DNA of 43,836 bases, from positions 1 through 43,836 of the forward strand of contig JACGCK010000314.1 of assembly GCA_014925825.1 (NCBI GenBank), in the 5' to 3' direction. Numbering within the stretch: position 1 is the stretch's first letter; the number at the start of each line of letters is the position of its first letter. A program made the position numbers and the translations under genes. The notes below the pieces were generated by a model. That model was not told where the DNA came from. It searched no databases and saw only the letters and a program-made list of their open reading frames with translations. Shown here piece by piece: positions 1 to 10,231 of this stretch. The DNA comes from Pholiota molesta (taxonomy: Eukaryota > Basidiomycota > Agaricomycetes > Agaricales > Strophariaceae).

Positions 1-55
1 TGGCGCGTTTGAGAGCGAGGCGGCGCCGCCGGGGGGCGCGGCGATGATGTGGTAG
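1..55 (+). CDS. Possible 3' end of a gene (partial)
   Basis: Frame 2 is open from the window edge and ends with TAG at 53-55, reading Ala/Gly/Pro-rich residues and finishing in Ala-Ala-Met-Met-Trp. The GC-rich composition matches the coding sequence elsewhere in the window and drops sharply after the stop. Only 17 codons are visible, so no product can be named. It could also be chance. Confidence 0.35.
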   Translation, partial: GAFESEAAPPGGAAMMW

Positions 56-1510
56 ATCCTGGGTGTGTGGGGGCTGTTCGTGGTTGTGAGTACTTTCGTT
101 TCGTATCCCTGCCGTCTTTCGCCGTTCGGTTTTGGAGTCGTGGTTGATGATTGAATTTGATGATTTTTCTTGGACTTGGATGATTGGTGCTTATTCAGCA
201 CTTGGTATTTAGTTCTAGCCATATGCCATCCGTGCACGATAATTGCGTCGGAAGTAAAATTCTTTTGTACCACCACTATTTATTGCCCTATGTTCGCTCT
301 GGGTTACTTGTTCACTTTGTTGTTTGGCCTGAGATATGGCGTGTACTTTTAGTAGACTTTCTGTAATACTTTTTCAATACTTTTCCATTCTGTATAAAAA
401 TAGATTTTTATCTATACGTCAGAAGTAATCGCATTATCTGGCGATTAGGTGAAGTTTGGGTGAAGTATACACAAGTCTTCCTGGAGATATCAAGCTTGAA
501 GAAGTGTTTCGGTGTGGAATTATCTTTGCACGCGTATTCATATCGGTCATCAATTAGACATTGACTCGGAGGCTTTGGCTGAAATTGATGAAAATTTCTC
601 GGCCTCTCTGGCTCTGTAGACCTCAGCATTTCTGCCGGCTTCTACAGTCGGCGACTCGGAAGACGATCGTGTCGAGTTCGGGCAATATTAAAGAATATCA
701 CGATCAATTTACGGACGACTGACCGCAGCTTACCGTTAACATTATGGAGAGAAGATGCAAAAAGACTCATATTGATTGCTCTCCATTGTGCATCTGGGCA
801 AAGATAGACGAACGTTTGAGCATGGCAAGCGCTAAGCATTGGCATCTGATAAAGCAACTTACGGACCGATAGAGAGCTGTCGTGCCCTGGAGCATCCTGG
901 TCGCAGAAAATCGTATGCAACTGCGCTCTACTGCGCTCTAGGCAGCGAAAGCATATGCTCGCAGTGCTTGATTGTAACGCGAATGAAATGGAAAGCTCTT
1001 CGACTCCGATAGTGCATCCGACTAATCAATTACTTGCTTGAAATGTATTTTGAGGCTCGGACCTGTGAAAATGAGCCTCGAGCTCCTCTGTAATGTACCT
1101 TTTGGCTGGAATTTCCGGGGCTTGCCTGGTATCTCCTCGAATTTTCCTCGAACGAAGCATTCCTTGGAATCCGACAGATGTTCTGGCCAGTGGCATTCTT
1201 CAAAAACACATAACCAAACCGATTCGCTGTTGCTTTATCTCATGCAGTAGTTTATAAAGAACAGTGGATCAAAAACGTTTGAGGTTCATGTTGGAAAGAA
1301 TTGAATTGCGAGACATCGACTTGGCTTTTCTCTTGAATGCTGTTGATAAAACGAGAAAACATGATCGAGGCAAATCGAGGCACAGGGAGATCGGCAGATC
1401 ACGTGAAAAACATAGCTTTGGATAATCACATGCGAAACGAAGGACGCGAGGCTGTCCTATTTATTACCTCGCTCTTATCACTCGCCACCCACATCCACAA
1501 CTCTGCCATA
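56..1510. other. Intergenic, no supported gene
   Basis: AT-richer DNA with several short open frames on both strands (for example minus 408-629 and 642-920). None shows splice-linked continuation or a recognisable motif. A CACGTG box lies at about 1400, and a TATA-like run at about 1459-1465 sits some 50 nt upstream of the perilipin-like ATG, a plausible promoter position. Confidence 0.5.
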
Positions 1511-2742
1511 ATGTCGACTACGGCCACAGAAACTGCCCCGGCGCCAGCGCAAACGCAAGCTCCAGAGGTCACCGTGCTCTCTCGCGTTGCGTCGATCCCC
1601 ATGATCTCCTCCTCGTTGAACACCATCAACGAGGCCTTGTCGTCGAATACCTACACCCGCTCGCCCTACGCCCATGCGAAGGAGCTCTCGTCATCCGCGT
1701 ACAAATTCACCGAACCGCTCCAGGTGAAACTCGCCCCGCTCATTGTGCGCGCCGACGGCTATGCGAACAAGGCCGTGGATGCGGTCGAGTCCCGCTACCC
1801 CTACCCATTCAAGGCGCAGCCCGAGGAAGTAGCCACCATGGTCCGCGAGCGCAAGGAGAGCACCACGAACTATGTCAGCGAGCGCGTCAACGACGTCAAC
1901 AAGGCCATCGATGCCAATGTCAAAACCCCCGCTTTGGAACGTTGCTCATGATATCGATCAGGTAAGCTTCGGCGTGTGTTTTCCTGATCTCTCGGAGTTG
2001 TTATTCATATCTTTTCAATAGCGATTCGCTCCCATCGTTGATTACTTCGCCGGCGCTGTCAACCGTCTGAACAGCTCTGAAGCTGGCCCATCCACGCCCC
2101 CGGATGCTCAATATCAATACCAGCGGGCGCTCGCTCTCTCCAAGACCCTGCGGGAGAACATCTACGAGTATTCCAACGAACAATTGAAACAGCTCCAGGC
2201 CCAATCCGTTATCGCGTATGTATAGTCTCTTCCATCATCTTTCTCAGGGTGCATCTAACAATTCATTCTTATCATAGACAAAAGGCTTCTGAAACCGCCC
2301 ACTCCATCTCCGCCGTCGCTTCCTCGTCCTTTGTCAATGCGCAGACCCGAATCCACGGGCTGTCGGACACCATGCTCGCCGAGCTCCAGAGGCTGCAAAC
2401 CTCCACCACCGAGCTCTCCGCGTCCCTCCAGAACACCCTCCAGAGCTCGGCCGCCAGGTGCAGTCGCAGGTGCCCCAGATCCAGCAGTCGTACGCCGATC
2501 TGACTGGAGCGATCTCGTCTACTGTCAACGAGCTGTCGTCGATCATCACGACGAAGGATCTGCCGCTCCAGGACAAGGTCACCCGCGTCAGCAAGGAAGT
2601 GCAGGACCGCGTGCAGCCTCTCCTGGACGCTGTGAGGAAGGGCGTTTCTGAAGTGCTCGCGCGGAAGGAAGCGAGTGCGCCGAGTGGCGCTACTAATGGC
2701 ACTAGCGGCCATGCGCCAGTAGAGCCTGTCACGGTCATGTAA
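1511..2742 (+). pseudogene. Perilipin-like lipid-droplet protein, interrupted by two 1-bp frameshifts
   Basis: Three exons (1511-1961, 2022-2215, 2278-2742) with clean GT..AG introns would encode about 369 residues. The N-terminus is Ala/Thr/Pro-rich, followed by amphipathic helical sequence with many short Ala/Val/Lys segments and a Ser/Thr-rich tail, the look of fungal perilipin-family proteins that coat lipid droplets. ATG 1511 is preferred over the upstream in-frame ATG at 1337 because conserved-looking sequence starts there and a TATA-like site lies just upstream. Exon 1 holds one extra base near 1932 (TTT run), forcing a stop at 1949-1951 although the other frame stays open to the donor. 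Exon 3 lacks one base near 2455 (CC run), where the frame switches and then stays open to the TAA-like end at 2742. Both breaks are at homopolymers, so this may be a functional gene with consensus errors. The family call rests on composition and pattern and is moderate. Confidence 0.6.
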
Positions 2743-3298
2743 TCCGTTTTTCGTCTTACATTCTCTGTCTATGTCCGATTTTTTTCTGCACCCCATTTTT
2801 TACAGTAGCTTATATCACGTCTCTTCTGGCTTTGTGATTCCTTCCCTTGTGACCGCATACATACCTCTAGAGTGTATAATATCTATAGACGCTTGACAGC
2901 ATACAATACAGACAGCCCTCCCACATTGTGATTTGCCGCGCCCATCCTATCTTTCTCCTCTCGCTGATGGTTATCGTTATCGCTGCATACCTTTTTCACA
3001 TTGGGGTGGGTACTTTACGTTATGATGAAATGATGACGCAGAGGAAATTTTTAGACTTTTGAGCGTACATGTAGAGCTATGTAGAGTTAGTGGCATTTTC
3101 ATAAATAGGGTTGGGTTGGATGACAAACTGGCGACAGAGTGCTGGATCTCGACAGTGCTCGACGGTCGATGTCCATAACAAAATAGGTGATTTAGCCTTG
3201 GGCGCTTTTCTTGCGTTTTGCATCAAAGCACCATCGACATCACTTGCGCAGAATCCCTTAGATAATACCAGGTCGACCTTAGAGAGGCGATAAATATC
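2743..3298. other. Intergenic and 3' flank
   Basis: AT-rich sequence downstream of the perilipin-like gene; short open frames on both strands at 3077-3337 overlap the tRNA and have no support. No repeat or RNA structure was seen other than the tRNA that follows. Confidence 0.4.
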
Positions 3299-3372
3299 GG
3301 TTCGATGGCGTAGTTGGTTATCGCATCTGTCTAACACACAGAAGGTCCTCAGTTCGAGCCTGGGTCGAATCA
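3299..3372 (+). tRNA. tRNA-Val (anticodon AAC)
   Basis: A full cloverleaf can be drawn by eye. The 7-bp acceptor stem pairs GGTTCGA with TCGAATC (one G-U), the D arm is GCG..CGC, the anticodon stem TCTGT/ACAGA closes the loop CTAACAC giving anticodon AAC, and the T arm is CTCAG-TTCGAGC-CTGGG. The internal promoter is present: A box TGGCGTAGTTGG at 3306-3317 and a B-box-like AGTTCGAGCCT. There is no intron. It decodes GUU, and GUC by inosine at position 34. Confidence 0.93.
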
Positions 3373-4044
3373 GTAGCCCATTGCACTTTTTTTTCTCTAT
3401 TTGGTGAATAAGTTCTTAGCTGACCCTTCCAGACTCCAGTTCCAACTTCCATATGGCCGGTGAATTGAATTTCTGATCCAGATTCCAGAATGATAATCCT
3501 GATCAGGCTTCAGGCCTCATCGATGTGGCCAAAGTTCCATCTGGTTTTTCTTCTTTTTAATTTTGCAGATAATCTTGACGATCGCACAACGATCATCGAT
3601 CACATCACACGGCCGTCAGCAGCCTTCGAAGCTCATTGTTGAGAGCGCTCAGCGAACTATCTCGGAAACCATCGGGCATACATTTACCAAGTCATTCCCA
3701 GTTAATGGATGGGGAATTTGTTACTAGTTAGGCAAGTATTTTTTTTTCTACTCGGGGATGCATTCGAATTTAAAAGTTTCCTAATCTTGGGGCTCATAGT
3801 GCAATATGATTATATTATCCAGAACTAAAAGACGTTGTACAAGTAGAGCAACATAGCGTCGACAACAGGAACGTAAAGATATACATTGAATGATGAGACG
3901 AAGGTGATTTAAAGAGAAGAATGCTTAACGAGGGTGAAAATTGAATTGGGAAAGGCTCAGGCAATAATGGAGTGCAGGTATAAGCAAATCAACGTCCAGG
4001 CAGTCTAAAACTCAAAATCGGCTGTGGCCTGGTGGGTTGGGTGA
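3373..4044. other. Intergenic, no gene seen
   Basis: AT-rich sequence after the tRNA terminator with no open frame of note, no inverted repeat and no clear RNA fold. Confidence 0.4.
3387..3394 (+). terminator. RNA polymerase III oligo-T terminator
   Basis: A run of eight T lies 15 nt downstream of the tRNA-Val 3' end, the usual Pol III stop signal on the sense strand. Confidence 0.8.
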
Positions 4045-4430
4045 TTAGTTACCGCTTCGTAAACTCTCAAATTGCTTCGCATATTCTTCAACTTGTCTCA
4101 GAGCAGCTTCGCCTTTCTGTTTGGAGTCCTCGAGCGCTTTCTTAACGACCTCCACTTCCGCTCTTTGTGCTGCGAGGCTCGCCATTGCTGCTTGAGCTCT
4201 GGCTTCAGCTTCTTCAGCAGTCAGAAGTGGAGGCCGTGGAGCGGTCAGCTGGAATCATACGGAGCTTAGATCCAGACGTGAGCTAGTCAGAAAGTAGGAA
4301 GGTACTCACGGCCTTGTAAAGGGCGTCGTATCGTTGTTGCGACTCTTGGGCAATTGCTCAAATTTCCTGAAAAGACGGCTTGACGATGGGCAATTTGTCT
4401 TCTCTAGCTTTCACGAATTGCTCTCAAAAG
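4045..4430 (-). pseudogene. 3' remnant of a coiled-coil protein gene
   Basis: Read on the minus strand, a 61-nt intron (4249-4309, GTGAGT..CAG) joins two coding pieces. The downstream piece ends at TAA 4045-4047. It encodes an Ala/Glu/Gln/Lys-rich helix with LTAEEAEARAQAAMAS, then EVEVVKKALEDSKQ, then VEEYAKQFESL, typical of a coiled coil. The upstream piece contains VKAREDKLPIVKPSF followed by an in-frame TGA (near 4370) and then AIAQESQQRYDALYKA, so the frame is broken. No N-terminal exons are found upstream; the duplicated block of the orphan family starts near 4541 and probably replaced them. The product is unknown. Confidence 0.55.
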
Positions 4431-4540
4431 GTTCAAGCTTGGGGAGGGGCAGGCCTAATACTCCATGCAAATGTGCATCAGACGAAATGTGTGGACTCAA
4501 AGGTTCCCAGTGAGGTCCTAGATCCTCTTTTCCTTCACTT

Positions 4541-5527
4541 TTAACTGAGTGGTCTACATTAGCTCACAATTTAAGCGCCCAACAGCGATTCAAACGTTCA
4601 TTACATGCGGCGAAGTGCTTGTGCACAAATTTTCCAAAGAATCATTCAGTGGCATTTTTTATATTGCGGACACTGGTACGCTCTTCCATTAAGTTAAATG
4701 TTCAAGTAACTATTCCCTTTGACGATGTTATTCGTCATTGCCCTCATTGCAAAAGGTATTTCCCAGCTTCTACCCTCTAATTCAAACTTTTTGTCCGCGC
4801 TGACTCCTGAGTAGCAGCTCATGGGATGGTGTTGGGCCTAGGACCCGTAAAAAGAATGGTGCAGAAACAACGTGTAAAGTCGTAATGGTGTGTACCTCCA
4901 CTTGTCCGGCTACTTATCTAAAAAACGACGTTGTCCTGCTGCAAACATCCAGATGGCTAACCTATCGATAAGATAAAGTTTATCCATGAGGCTTCATGGC
5001 CCAGGTTCCAAATGTCCAAATGAATTTTTCAACAGTCCTCCAAAGCAAGTCCAAATCATAAAACTCGGGAATTAAAATCTGGTTCGTGCACGGTGATCTC
5101 GAACCAACATTGCCATGCTCGACCGAAGATGACGTGGCACTGGGCATGGATGAAGTCGAGGTCATCTTTTTTTTTTCTCTCAGGATTAGGAGTTCTCGAT
5201 ACGAGAGGCTGGTTATAGGAGCCTGGTCCAGATAGAGAGTTTCAAAGCCGACAGCAACGACGACGGATAAAACCTGTGTAAACTAATGGACATTTCCTTG
5301 ACACAGGACCCCGGATATGGAGGAACGATGGACGAACAATGTCCAACATGCCTGTTTCAAGGACCAAGAACCAACTTGACACATATTTGTCCGCCGTGCC
5401 ACACCAGTTGCGTATTTACTTCCATATCCCCCCAACAACCTCACCCTGGCCGCGTGTCGTTCAAACTTTCGGTGGTCCGTTCTTACACGGAACTGTCATC
5501 GATATACTGGTCTAGTCAATCCCGAAG
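4541..5527 (+). repeat. Upstream flank of orphan-family unit A, duplicated at 10232-11204
   Basis: From AACTGAGTGGTCTACA onward, this block matches the sequence from about 10236 over several hundred bases with many substitutions and short indels. Shared landmarks include TTAAGCGCCCAA, TTGCGGA.ACTGGTA and CCACTTGTCCGGCTA. It ends in the conserved promoter block ahead of the family's ATG. No gene is supported inside it. Confidence 0.7.
5442..5458 (+). promoter_or_regulatory. Conserved block upstream of orphan copy A
   Basis: CACCCTGGCCGCGTGTC occurs 70 nt before the family ATG. The same 17-mer is at 8078-8094 (71 nt before ATG, copy B) and 11114-11130 (75 nt before ATG, copy C). In each copy it is followed by TTACACGG..CTGTCATCGAT. 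Identity at fixed spacing in otherwise diverged flanks suggests a core-promoter or transcription-start element; this is inference. Confidence 0.45.
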
Positions 5528-6085
5528 ATGTTGTCCAAATTTCTATCTCGTCTCAAGTCCCTCTTCCGCGCGATGAATTCTTCACCTTCAAATGACCTTC
5601 CTAGTTCTGGTACCTCTGACACGCAGTCCTACTCCAAGTTCGTTCCCAAGACAAGTTCGTTCCCAAAATGGGCTTTACTTTCTCCGTGCAGATTTTATGA
5701 CTGAGCTCGTCGTGGACAAGCTCTAGAACAGCCACGTCAGCCTCGCATGGCAGGAGCTATCACAACACTTCGTCTCGAAGCTGGAGTATTACAAGCACCA
5801 AGGCAAGAACAAGAACAACTACACTTTCGTGAAGGAATCTGACCAGGACCGCGATCCGCTGCTAATGGACAGGCTTCATCATTGCGTTCAGCCACCAGCC
5901 TCAAAAGTACCCTAACGTCATCTATACCAAAGTCATCTCCGGATTCCAGTTCCAAATTAGTCGAAGCGGACGATGTTCGTCCAGATGAAGTCGTCACCGG
6001 CCCAACTTTGCATGTTTTCGAACCCGAGGGCCGCAACCTCTCGTTTCTACACTTTTGTGTCATCGTCGAAGATGTCCACCTGACT
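5528..6085 (+). pseudogene. Orphan family copy A, truncated and disrupted
   Basis: It starts MLSKFLSRLKSLF and follows copies B and C through the Ser-rich segment. It then carries a 17-nt direct duplication (TTCGTTCCCAA repeated near 5640-5668), a TAG at the codon for the Glu in the conserved KLE segment (near 5724), and a deletion of about 200 nt relative to B. The conserved segment VFEPEGRNLSFLHF reappears at about 6014-6060. Homology stops just after VIVEDVH (6082). The QCYWFA segment and coiled-coil tail are missing, and different DNA continues into the minus-strand decayed repeat. Clearly a pseudogene. Confidence 0.75.
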
Positions 6086-7382
6086 CAAAAATTGCTTTTA
6101 TATATATTGCGTTCGAGTTTTGCACTTACATACCTAAAAGGGCGAACAAGCTTCGTGCTGGCTCGCTGTTGCAACGGCTGCTGGGAGAGGGCGACGGCAG
6201 ATGAAAGACAGACGAGCAATGGACATTTGTCACATTGGAAAGGGTAGCAATGAATGGGTCAGCAATGCGACGATCTGTTGTTGGAGATGAGGTCGGCAAC
6301 TTACCAGGTGCGAAAGGCCGATCTGCGAGGGCGCAGCGAAGTACACAGGCATCGGTAAGTGCAGTGCCAATTTCACCATGCAGGAATCACTCACTGCTTT
6401 GAAGGTCAACGCGCGCCGCCTTTGTTCAGCATACAGACAAGTTCGCGGAGGGCCTGCAGGATGGCGCCTCGTCCATGTCCATCAATGATGATGATGCGAA
6501 CACCTCGGTATCTGGACATTCGCCCCTCAGTTCCACTTACCAACGAGGTCGATGACAACAGGCGCAAGGCAGATGATGGGATGGACGCGAGGATGGCATC
6601 CTTGCTGGGCGGGATATGGGTGAGCATGGAGATTAGAATGCTTGTAGCTTTTACTTGCCGCTTTATCCAGCACCAAGGCTGGCTGACCCTGTCGCGCAAG
6701 TTGCGGTACGCGATGACATGATCTAGTTACGGAGGTCACGTGGTGGTGGTGGTGGTGAGGCGTCTCTCCCTATTCCAGCGGTAAGCATATTATGGCTGCA
6801 GAGACTAACAAAAACCCACTTACTACGCGTTCCAGATGAGCCTTGAAGTTCGAAGGGCTATCTGTGGAGGGAGGACGCCACTAGTGCAGTGCGTATGCCA
6901 TGCTGAAGGACACACGCTCACCTTATCTGCTAGATCCCTTTGCCGTCGCTATCCAGTACTTGTGCGCGGCATCGAATGCGACGCCCTGCGCAGCCATCGT
7001 CGTCTGTGGTGTCATCCGTATGGTCCGTGTCGTCATCTGTATCGCGCTCCGTACTGGTGTTATTGGCATCGTCATCTGCGGTACCTACCCCGTCGGTGTC
7101 CTCCCGCACGTCGTCGTCCGTCCGCGCGTCGTCGTTTGTCCGCGCGTCGTTGTCTCCACGCGCTACAGTCCATCCGCACGTCGTCCGCATCGGCTTCTGA
7201 CAGTCGGCTTCGTGGACCACATTTTTTCCCCGTGTCGTCGTCGAGTGCTGGCGAAGGGGCGAGGGTTTGATAAGCAAAAAAAGAGGAGGTTGGAGGGCGT
7301 CGAGGGCGGTGGCTCCTGCTCGTTCATCTTCGTCGTAGCCGCCGGGAGGGGGTTGGAGCAGGCGGACGTGGGCTCGCGGTGA
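6086..7382 (-). pseudogene. Decayed copy 1 of an unknown multi-exon gene or repeat
   Basis: Read on the minus strand, pieces of about 30-90 nt bounded by splice-like sites match copy 2 at 31,080-31,900 on the plus strand in the same order. They include a piece with VAFDAAHKYW (about 6950), an IALRTS-type 38-nt piece ending GTAAGT (about 6815-6855), RNLRDRVSQP followed by VLDKA (about 6660-6710), KDAILASIPSSALRLLSS (about 6550-6600, then GTAAGT), and GHGRGAILQALREL (about 6430-6480). Indels and stops break the frame. The minus-strand start region is a GAC/GTC low-complexity stretch (7030-7200). I do not recognise the protein; the order and orientation suggest a dispersed repeat or a duplicated gene. 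Confidence 0.5.
7030..7200. repeat. GTC/GAC-rich low-complexity tract
   Basis: Strong three-base periodicity of GTCGTC/CGCGTC type; the minus strand would read mostly Asp/Thr/Asn. A similar GTCG/GTTG-type tract is at about 7745-7880. Possibly a decayed acidic coding segment. Confidence 0.5.
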
Positions 7383-8077
7383 CGGGTTGTCACGTGCCAC
7401 GTGCCACGCGCTAGTCGACGGTCACGTGCACGGGCGCTAGCGACACCTGCCCAGCCGCAGCGTCGACTTGCCTGCAATTTCATATGTAGGCTCGTCCCCA
7501 GCCCGCTTCGCTACCCGTGGGACTACGTGCACCTGGTTTGTGAGAGTGAACTCGACAAGACCGTGACGGAGCTCGCGAGCTCGCTCCCTTCTATTCTCGT
7601 CGTGCTCTGAGCTCTCTGTGATCTTTGTGACTTGTTTGTGACTAGAGCTCGGAGCGTGACTGGCTAGCGAGTCTACTTAGCTCAATTTGAATTCGCCGAA
7701 AGTGAGGTGGGTGGGGGAATACCTTGGGAATACGGCCGACCCATCGTCGCCATAGCCCCCGCTGTCGTCCGCATCATCGTCCTCGCCGTCTTTGCGTTGC
7801 CATCCGTATTGTCATTCGCGTCGTTGTTCGCGTTGTCGTGCTTCGTTTGCATTGTTGGCGTCGTGGTCTGATTATGGATTTGGTCTGAATTGTCGCGCGC
7901 GTTGTCCGTGGTTGTTCGCGTTTTGAATGCGAGGTGGCGGCGGTGGTTTGACGATTCAGATGGTGATGGTGCTGATTAAGGAGTCCAGGACCGTTGTGGC
8001 TATGTTCGCAGTGAGAACTTGAATGACGGGTCACGAAAGGAAGAACCACGAAGTGTATTTGCATCCACCAACCATCG
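7383..8077. other. Region between the decayed repeat and orphan copy B
   Basis: Contains the E-box cluster and a second triplet-phased low-complexity tract at 7745-7880. The open frames here are composition artefacts of those tracts. Similarity to the orphan-family upstream flank begins only at about 8040. Confidence 0.4.
7391..7428. promoter_or_regulatory. Cluster of three CACGTG E-boxes
   Basis: Perfect palindromic CACGTG hexamers lie at 7391, 7398 and 7423, within 38 bp. They could bind bHLH factors. No intact gene starts nearby on either strand, so the target is unknown; it may be a leftover promoter of the decayed minus-strand gene ending at about 7380. Confidence 0.35.
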
Positions 8078-8164
8078 CACCCTGGCCGCGTGTCATCCAA
8101 GCTTTGTGTAGTCTTCTTACACGGGGCTGTCATCGATAAAATATCTGCCGAATCTATCTCAACG

Positions 8165-9531
8165 ATGTTCAACTTTCTTTCTCATCTCAAAGCCCTCTTC
8201 CGCTCGATGAATTCTTCATCTTCAAACGATCTTCCGATGACTAGTACCTCTGATATGCAGTCCCATTCCAAGTTCATTCCCAAGATGGGCTCTATAATTC
8301 CACTGAAGGCTTTTATGACAGAGTCCATTGTGGACAAGCTCGAGAACAGCCACGTCAACGCATGGCAGGAGCTATCACAACACTTCGTCTCGAAGCTGGA
8401 GTATTACAAGCGCCAAGCCGGCAAGAACAACAAACCAGAGCACGAGTATCTCGTGGCATATATCGTCGACGATAAGCAAAAAACCTCCCGCCTAATGATC
8501 GAACGACGGGCATCCGAGTCTGGCCAGGCGGTCGGTAAAAACAGGCCTGAGAAAACTACTCATCGTCTCCTGGACAGTCTTAGGGCCCTTTATAACGAGG
8601 GGCTTAGTAGCTCCGATACTACTACACCTTTGCGAAGGACTCCAACCACGGCCGTAGCTTCATCATCGTTTTCGGTCGCCAGCCGCAACAGTACCGTAGG
8701 GTCTATACCAAATTCATCTCAGGATTCCAGTTCCAATCCAGTCGAAGCGGACGATGTGATAATAGCGCTTCGTTCAGATAAAGTTGTCACCGACCCGATT
8801 TTGCGTGTTTTCGAACCCGAGGGCCGTAACCTCTCGTTTCTACACTTTTGCATCATTGTCGAAGATGTCCACGATCAGGAACCTGACTACAAACTCTTTC
8901 GCAGCCAGTGTTACTGGTTTGCTATGATGGTGATGGGTATTTCTATGCTTCAAGGAGGATACGTCCAGATATACGCCAACCCCACAAAAAACGGAACTGC
9001 GAAACCATATTGTGCTACCTTGCGGGCGCACAGCACAACGAATAGGCAAATGCCGAGCGGCCTTGATCACGAACTTCCAATTCCCTCCCTTTCTGAGGAA
9101 GGCATCCAGGCCACTGTAACTGACGAAGAAATCAAACACATCACCAACGTGGGGAGCGCTGGAACGATACAGAGTATCACCTACGGTCTTTTCAAAGTGC
9201 GAGTTATTCGTGTTTCCTTTAACGCTATTTGGGAAGCTGGTCGGGAATCACATGACCACTATGATGTTCTTCTCAAAGAGGCGAGTAGCGCCGAGTACTC
9301 ACTTTTACTTGCCTGTTCGATAACCTGATGTGATTTTAGCTGGCCCGTGTACAGAACTTTGTCGTGGCCCGGATGCAGTATCTTGAAGATGAGGCTCAGC
9401 AGGCCAAAGAAGAAAAGAAGAGGGCTGACGAGCGAGCTCAGCGGTCTGACGAGCGAGCTCAACGGGCTGAAGAGCGAGCTCAGCGGGCTGAAGCAGAGCT
9501 TGAGAGGCAGAAGAAGTCCGGATCTAGGTGA
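8165..9531 (+). CDS. Orphan family copy B: QCYWFA-motif protein with heptad coiled-coil tail
   Basis: Exon 1 8165-9280 and exon 2 9340-9531 give 435 residues. I start at ATG 8165 (MFNFLSHLKALF), matching copies A and C. Visible segments are a Ser-rich linker, VSKLEYYKRQ, EYLVAYIVDD, VFEPEGRNLSFLHF (about 217-230), QCYWFA (about 247-252), IKHITNVGSAGTI and VSFNAIWEAGRES. The tail has four 7-residue repeats (RADERAQ, RSDERAQ, RAEERAQ, RAEAELE), an ideal coiled coil. The intron begins GC (GAG|GCGAGT) and ends TTTTAG; the alternative GT donor 4 nt later stops within 20 codons and loses the tail. Residues about 150-190 appear to be read in a frame other than the ancestral one: the +2 frame gives YTFAKDSNHGRSFIIVFG, as partly seen in A, so two compensating indels are likely. 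Function unknown. Confidence 0.65.
9281..9339 (+). other. Non-canonical GC-AG intron in copy B
   Basis: Donor GAG|GCGAGT and acceptor GATTTTAG|CTG. The same donor and acceptor are kept in copy C (12336-12394), and only this splicing gives the heptad tail in both. Confidence 0.6.
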
Positions 9532-10231
9532 TGATTGGAGTCGGTAGCCTCGGTAATCTCGATCTTGCCATCCACTAGTGACTAGTGAACTCTGACAATC
9601 GGGTTTCACCAGTTAACACAATCCTGCACTGCTTGCGATGTTCTCTATCTTCTTGATTTTGGCGTCTCGTTCTCCGATATATATAATTCTTGACTCGCTC
9701 TCTGCTTGCTCCCACACGGTCACTCTCTCCACCCATTCTTGTCATTTAACTTGCTAGTCAAGTTTACGTGCTATATTTCTTTCTACTGTAAAATTCAATT
9801 TCATACATACCAATACGTTTTACGTTCAAGATTTGCATTAATTTAGGATTACATACTGCTTTCAATTGTTGTCGTTCCAATACATATAGCACCAATCTCT
9901 GCATCATCTAGTAGAACAGTAATACAGCCAGAGATTACTTGGAGGCAAATCCGAAGTTGCCTCATGACGACATTCGTAGGTTGGTCATACAGAGATGCTG
10001 CGGAGATGTGAGTTCGGCACTGTCCACTCGGTACTGACTTCTGTCGGAGTCTGTCCTCACTCAGCCTCACTCTATCCAAACTTGTCCAATTCGAATTGTC
10101 GTCAATTGCAATGCCGTCTCTTGCACTCATGTACGAACAACAAAGTTTCCACTCGAACACGAACAGCGAGCATCCCCGCAATATTCACATCAGCAGGCAC
10201 TCAAGTCCTTTGTGGTTATTTTTCGGTGCCT
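9532..10231 (+). repeat. Downstream flank of copy B, duplicated after copy C
   Basis: From the stop codon onward (GAACTCTGACAATCG, CTCGCTCTCTGCTTGC, TTACGTGCTAT, CATCATCTAGTAGAACAG) this matches 12655-13040 after copy C, so the duplication included 3' flanking DNA. A minus-strand open frame at 9849-10181 lies in the duplicated flank but is not preserved in the other copy. Confidence 0.65.

Noticed and set aside
408..920. Two minus-strand open frames that could be an F-box-type fragment
   Set aside because: No leucine-rich periodicity or similarity to the right-end gene that I can see; probably chance.
1337..1510. Upstream in-frame ATG of the perilipin-like gene
   Set aside because: The 58 extra codons look non-coding and include the TATA-like site; ATG 1511 fits better.
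6836..7382. Two long plus-strand open frames
   Set aside because: They are produced by the GTC-rich low-complexity tract; the splice-supported homology to copy 2 is on the minus strand.
9849..10181. 110-codon minus-strand open frame after orphan copy B
   Set aside because: It lies in the duplicated 3' flank, but the frame is not kept in the flank of copy C.
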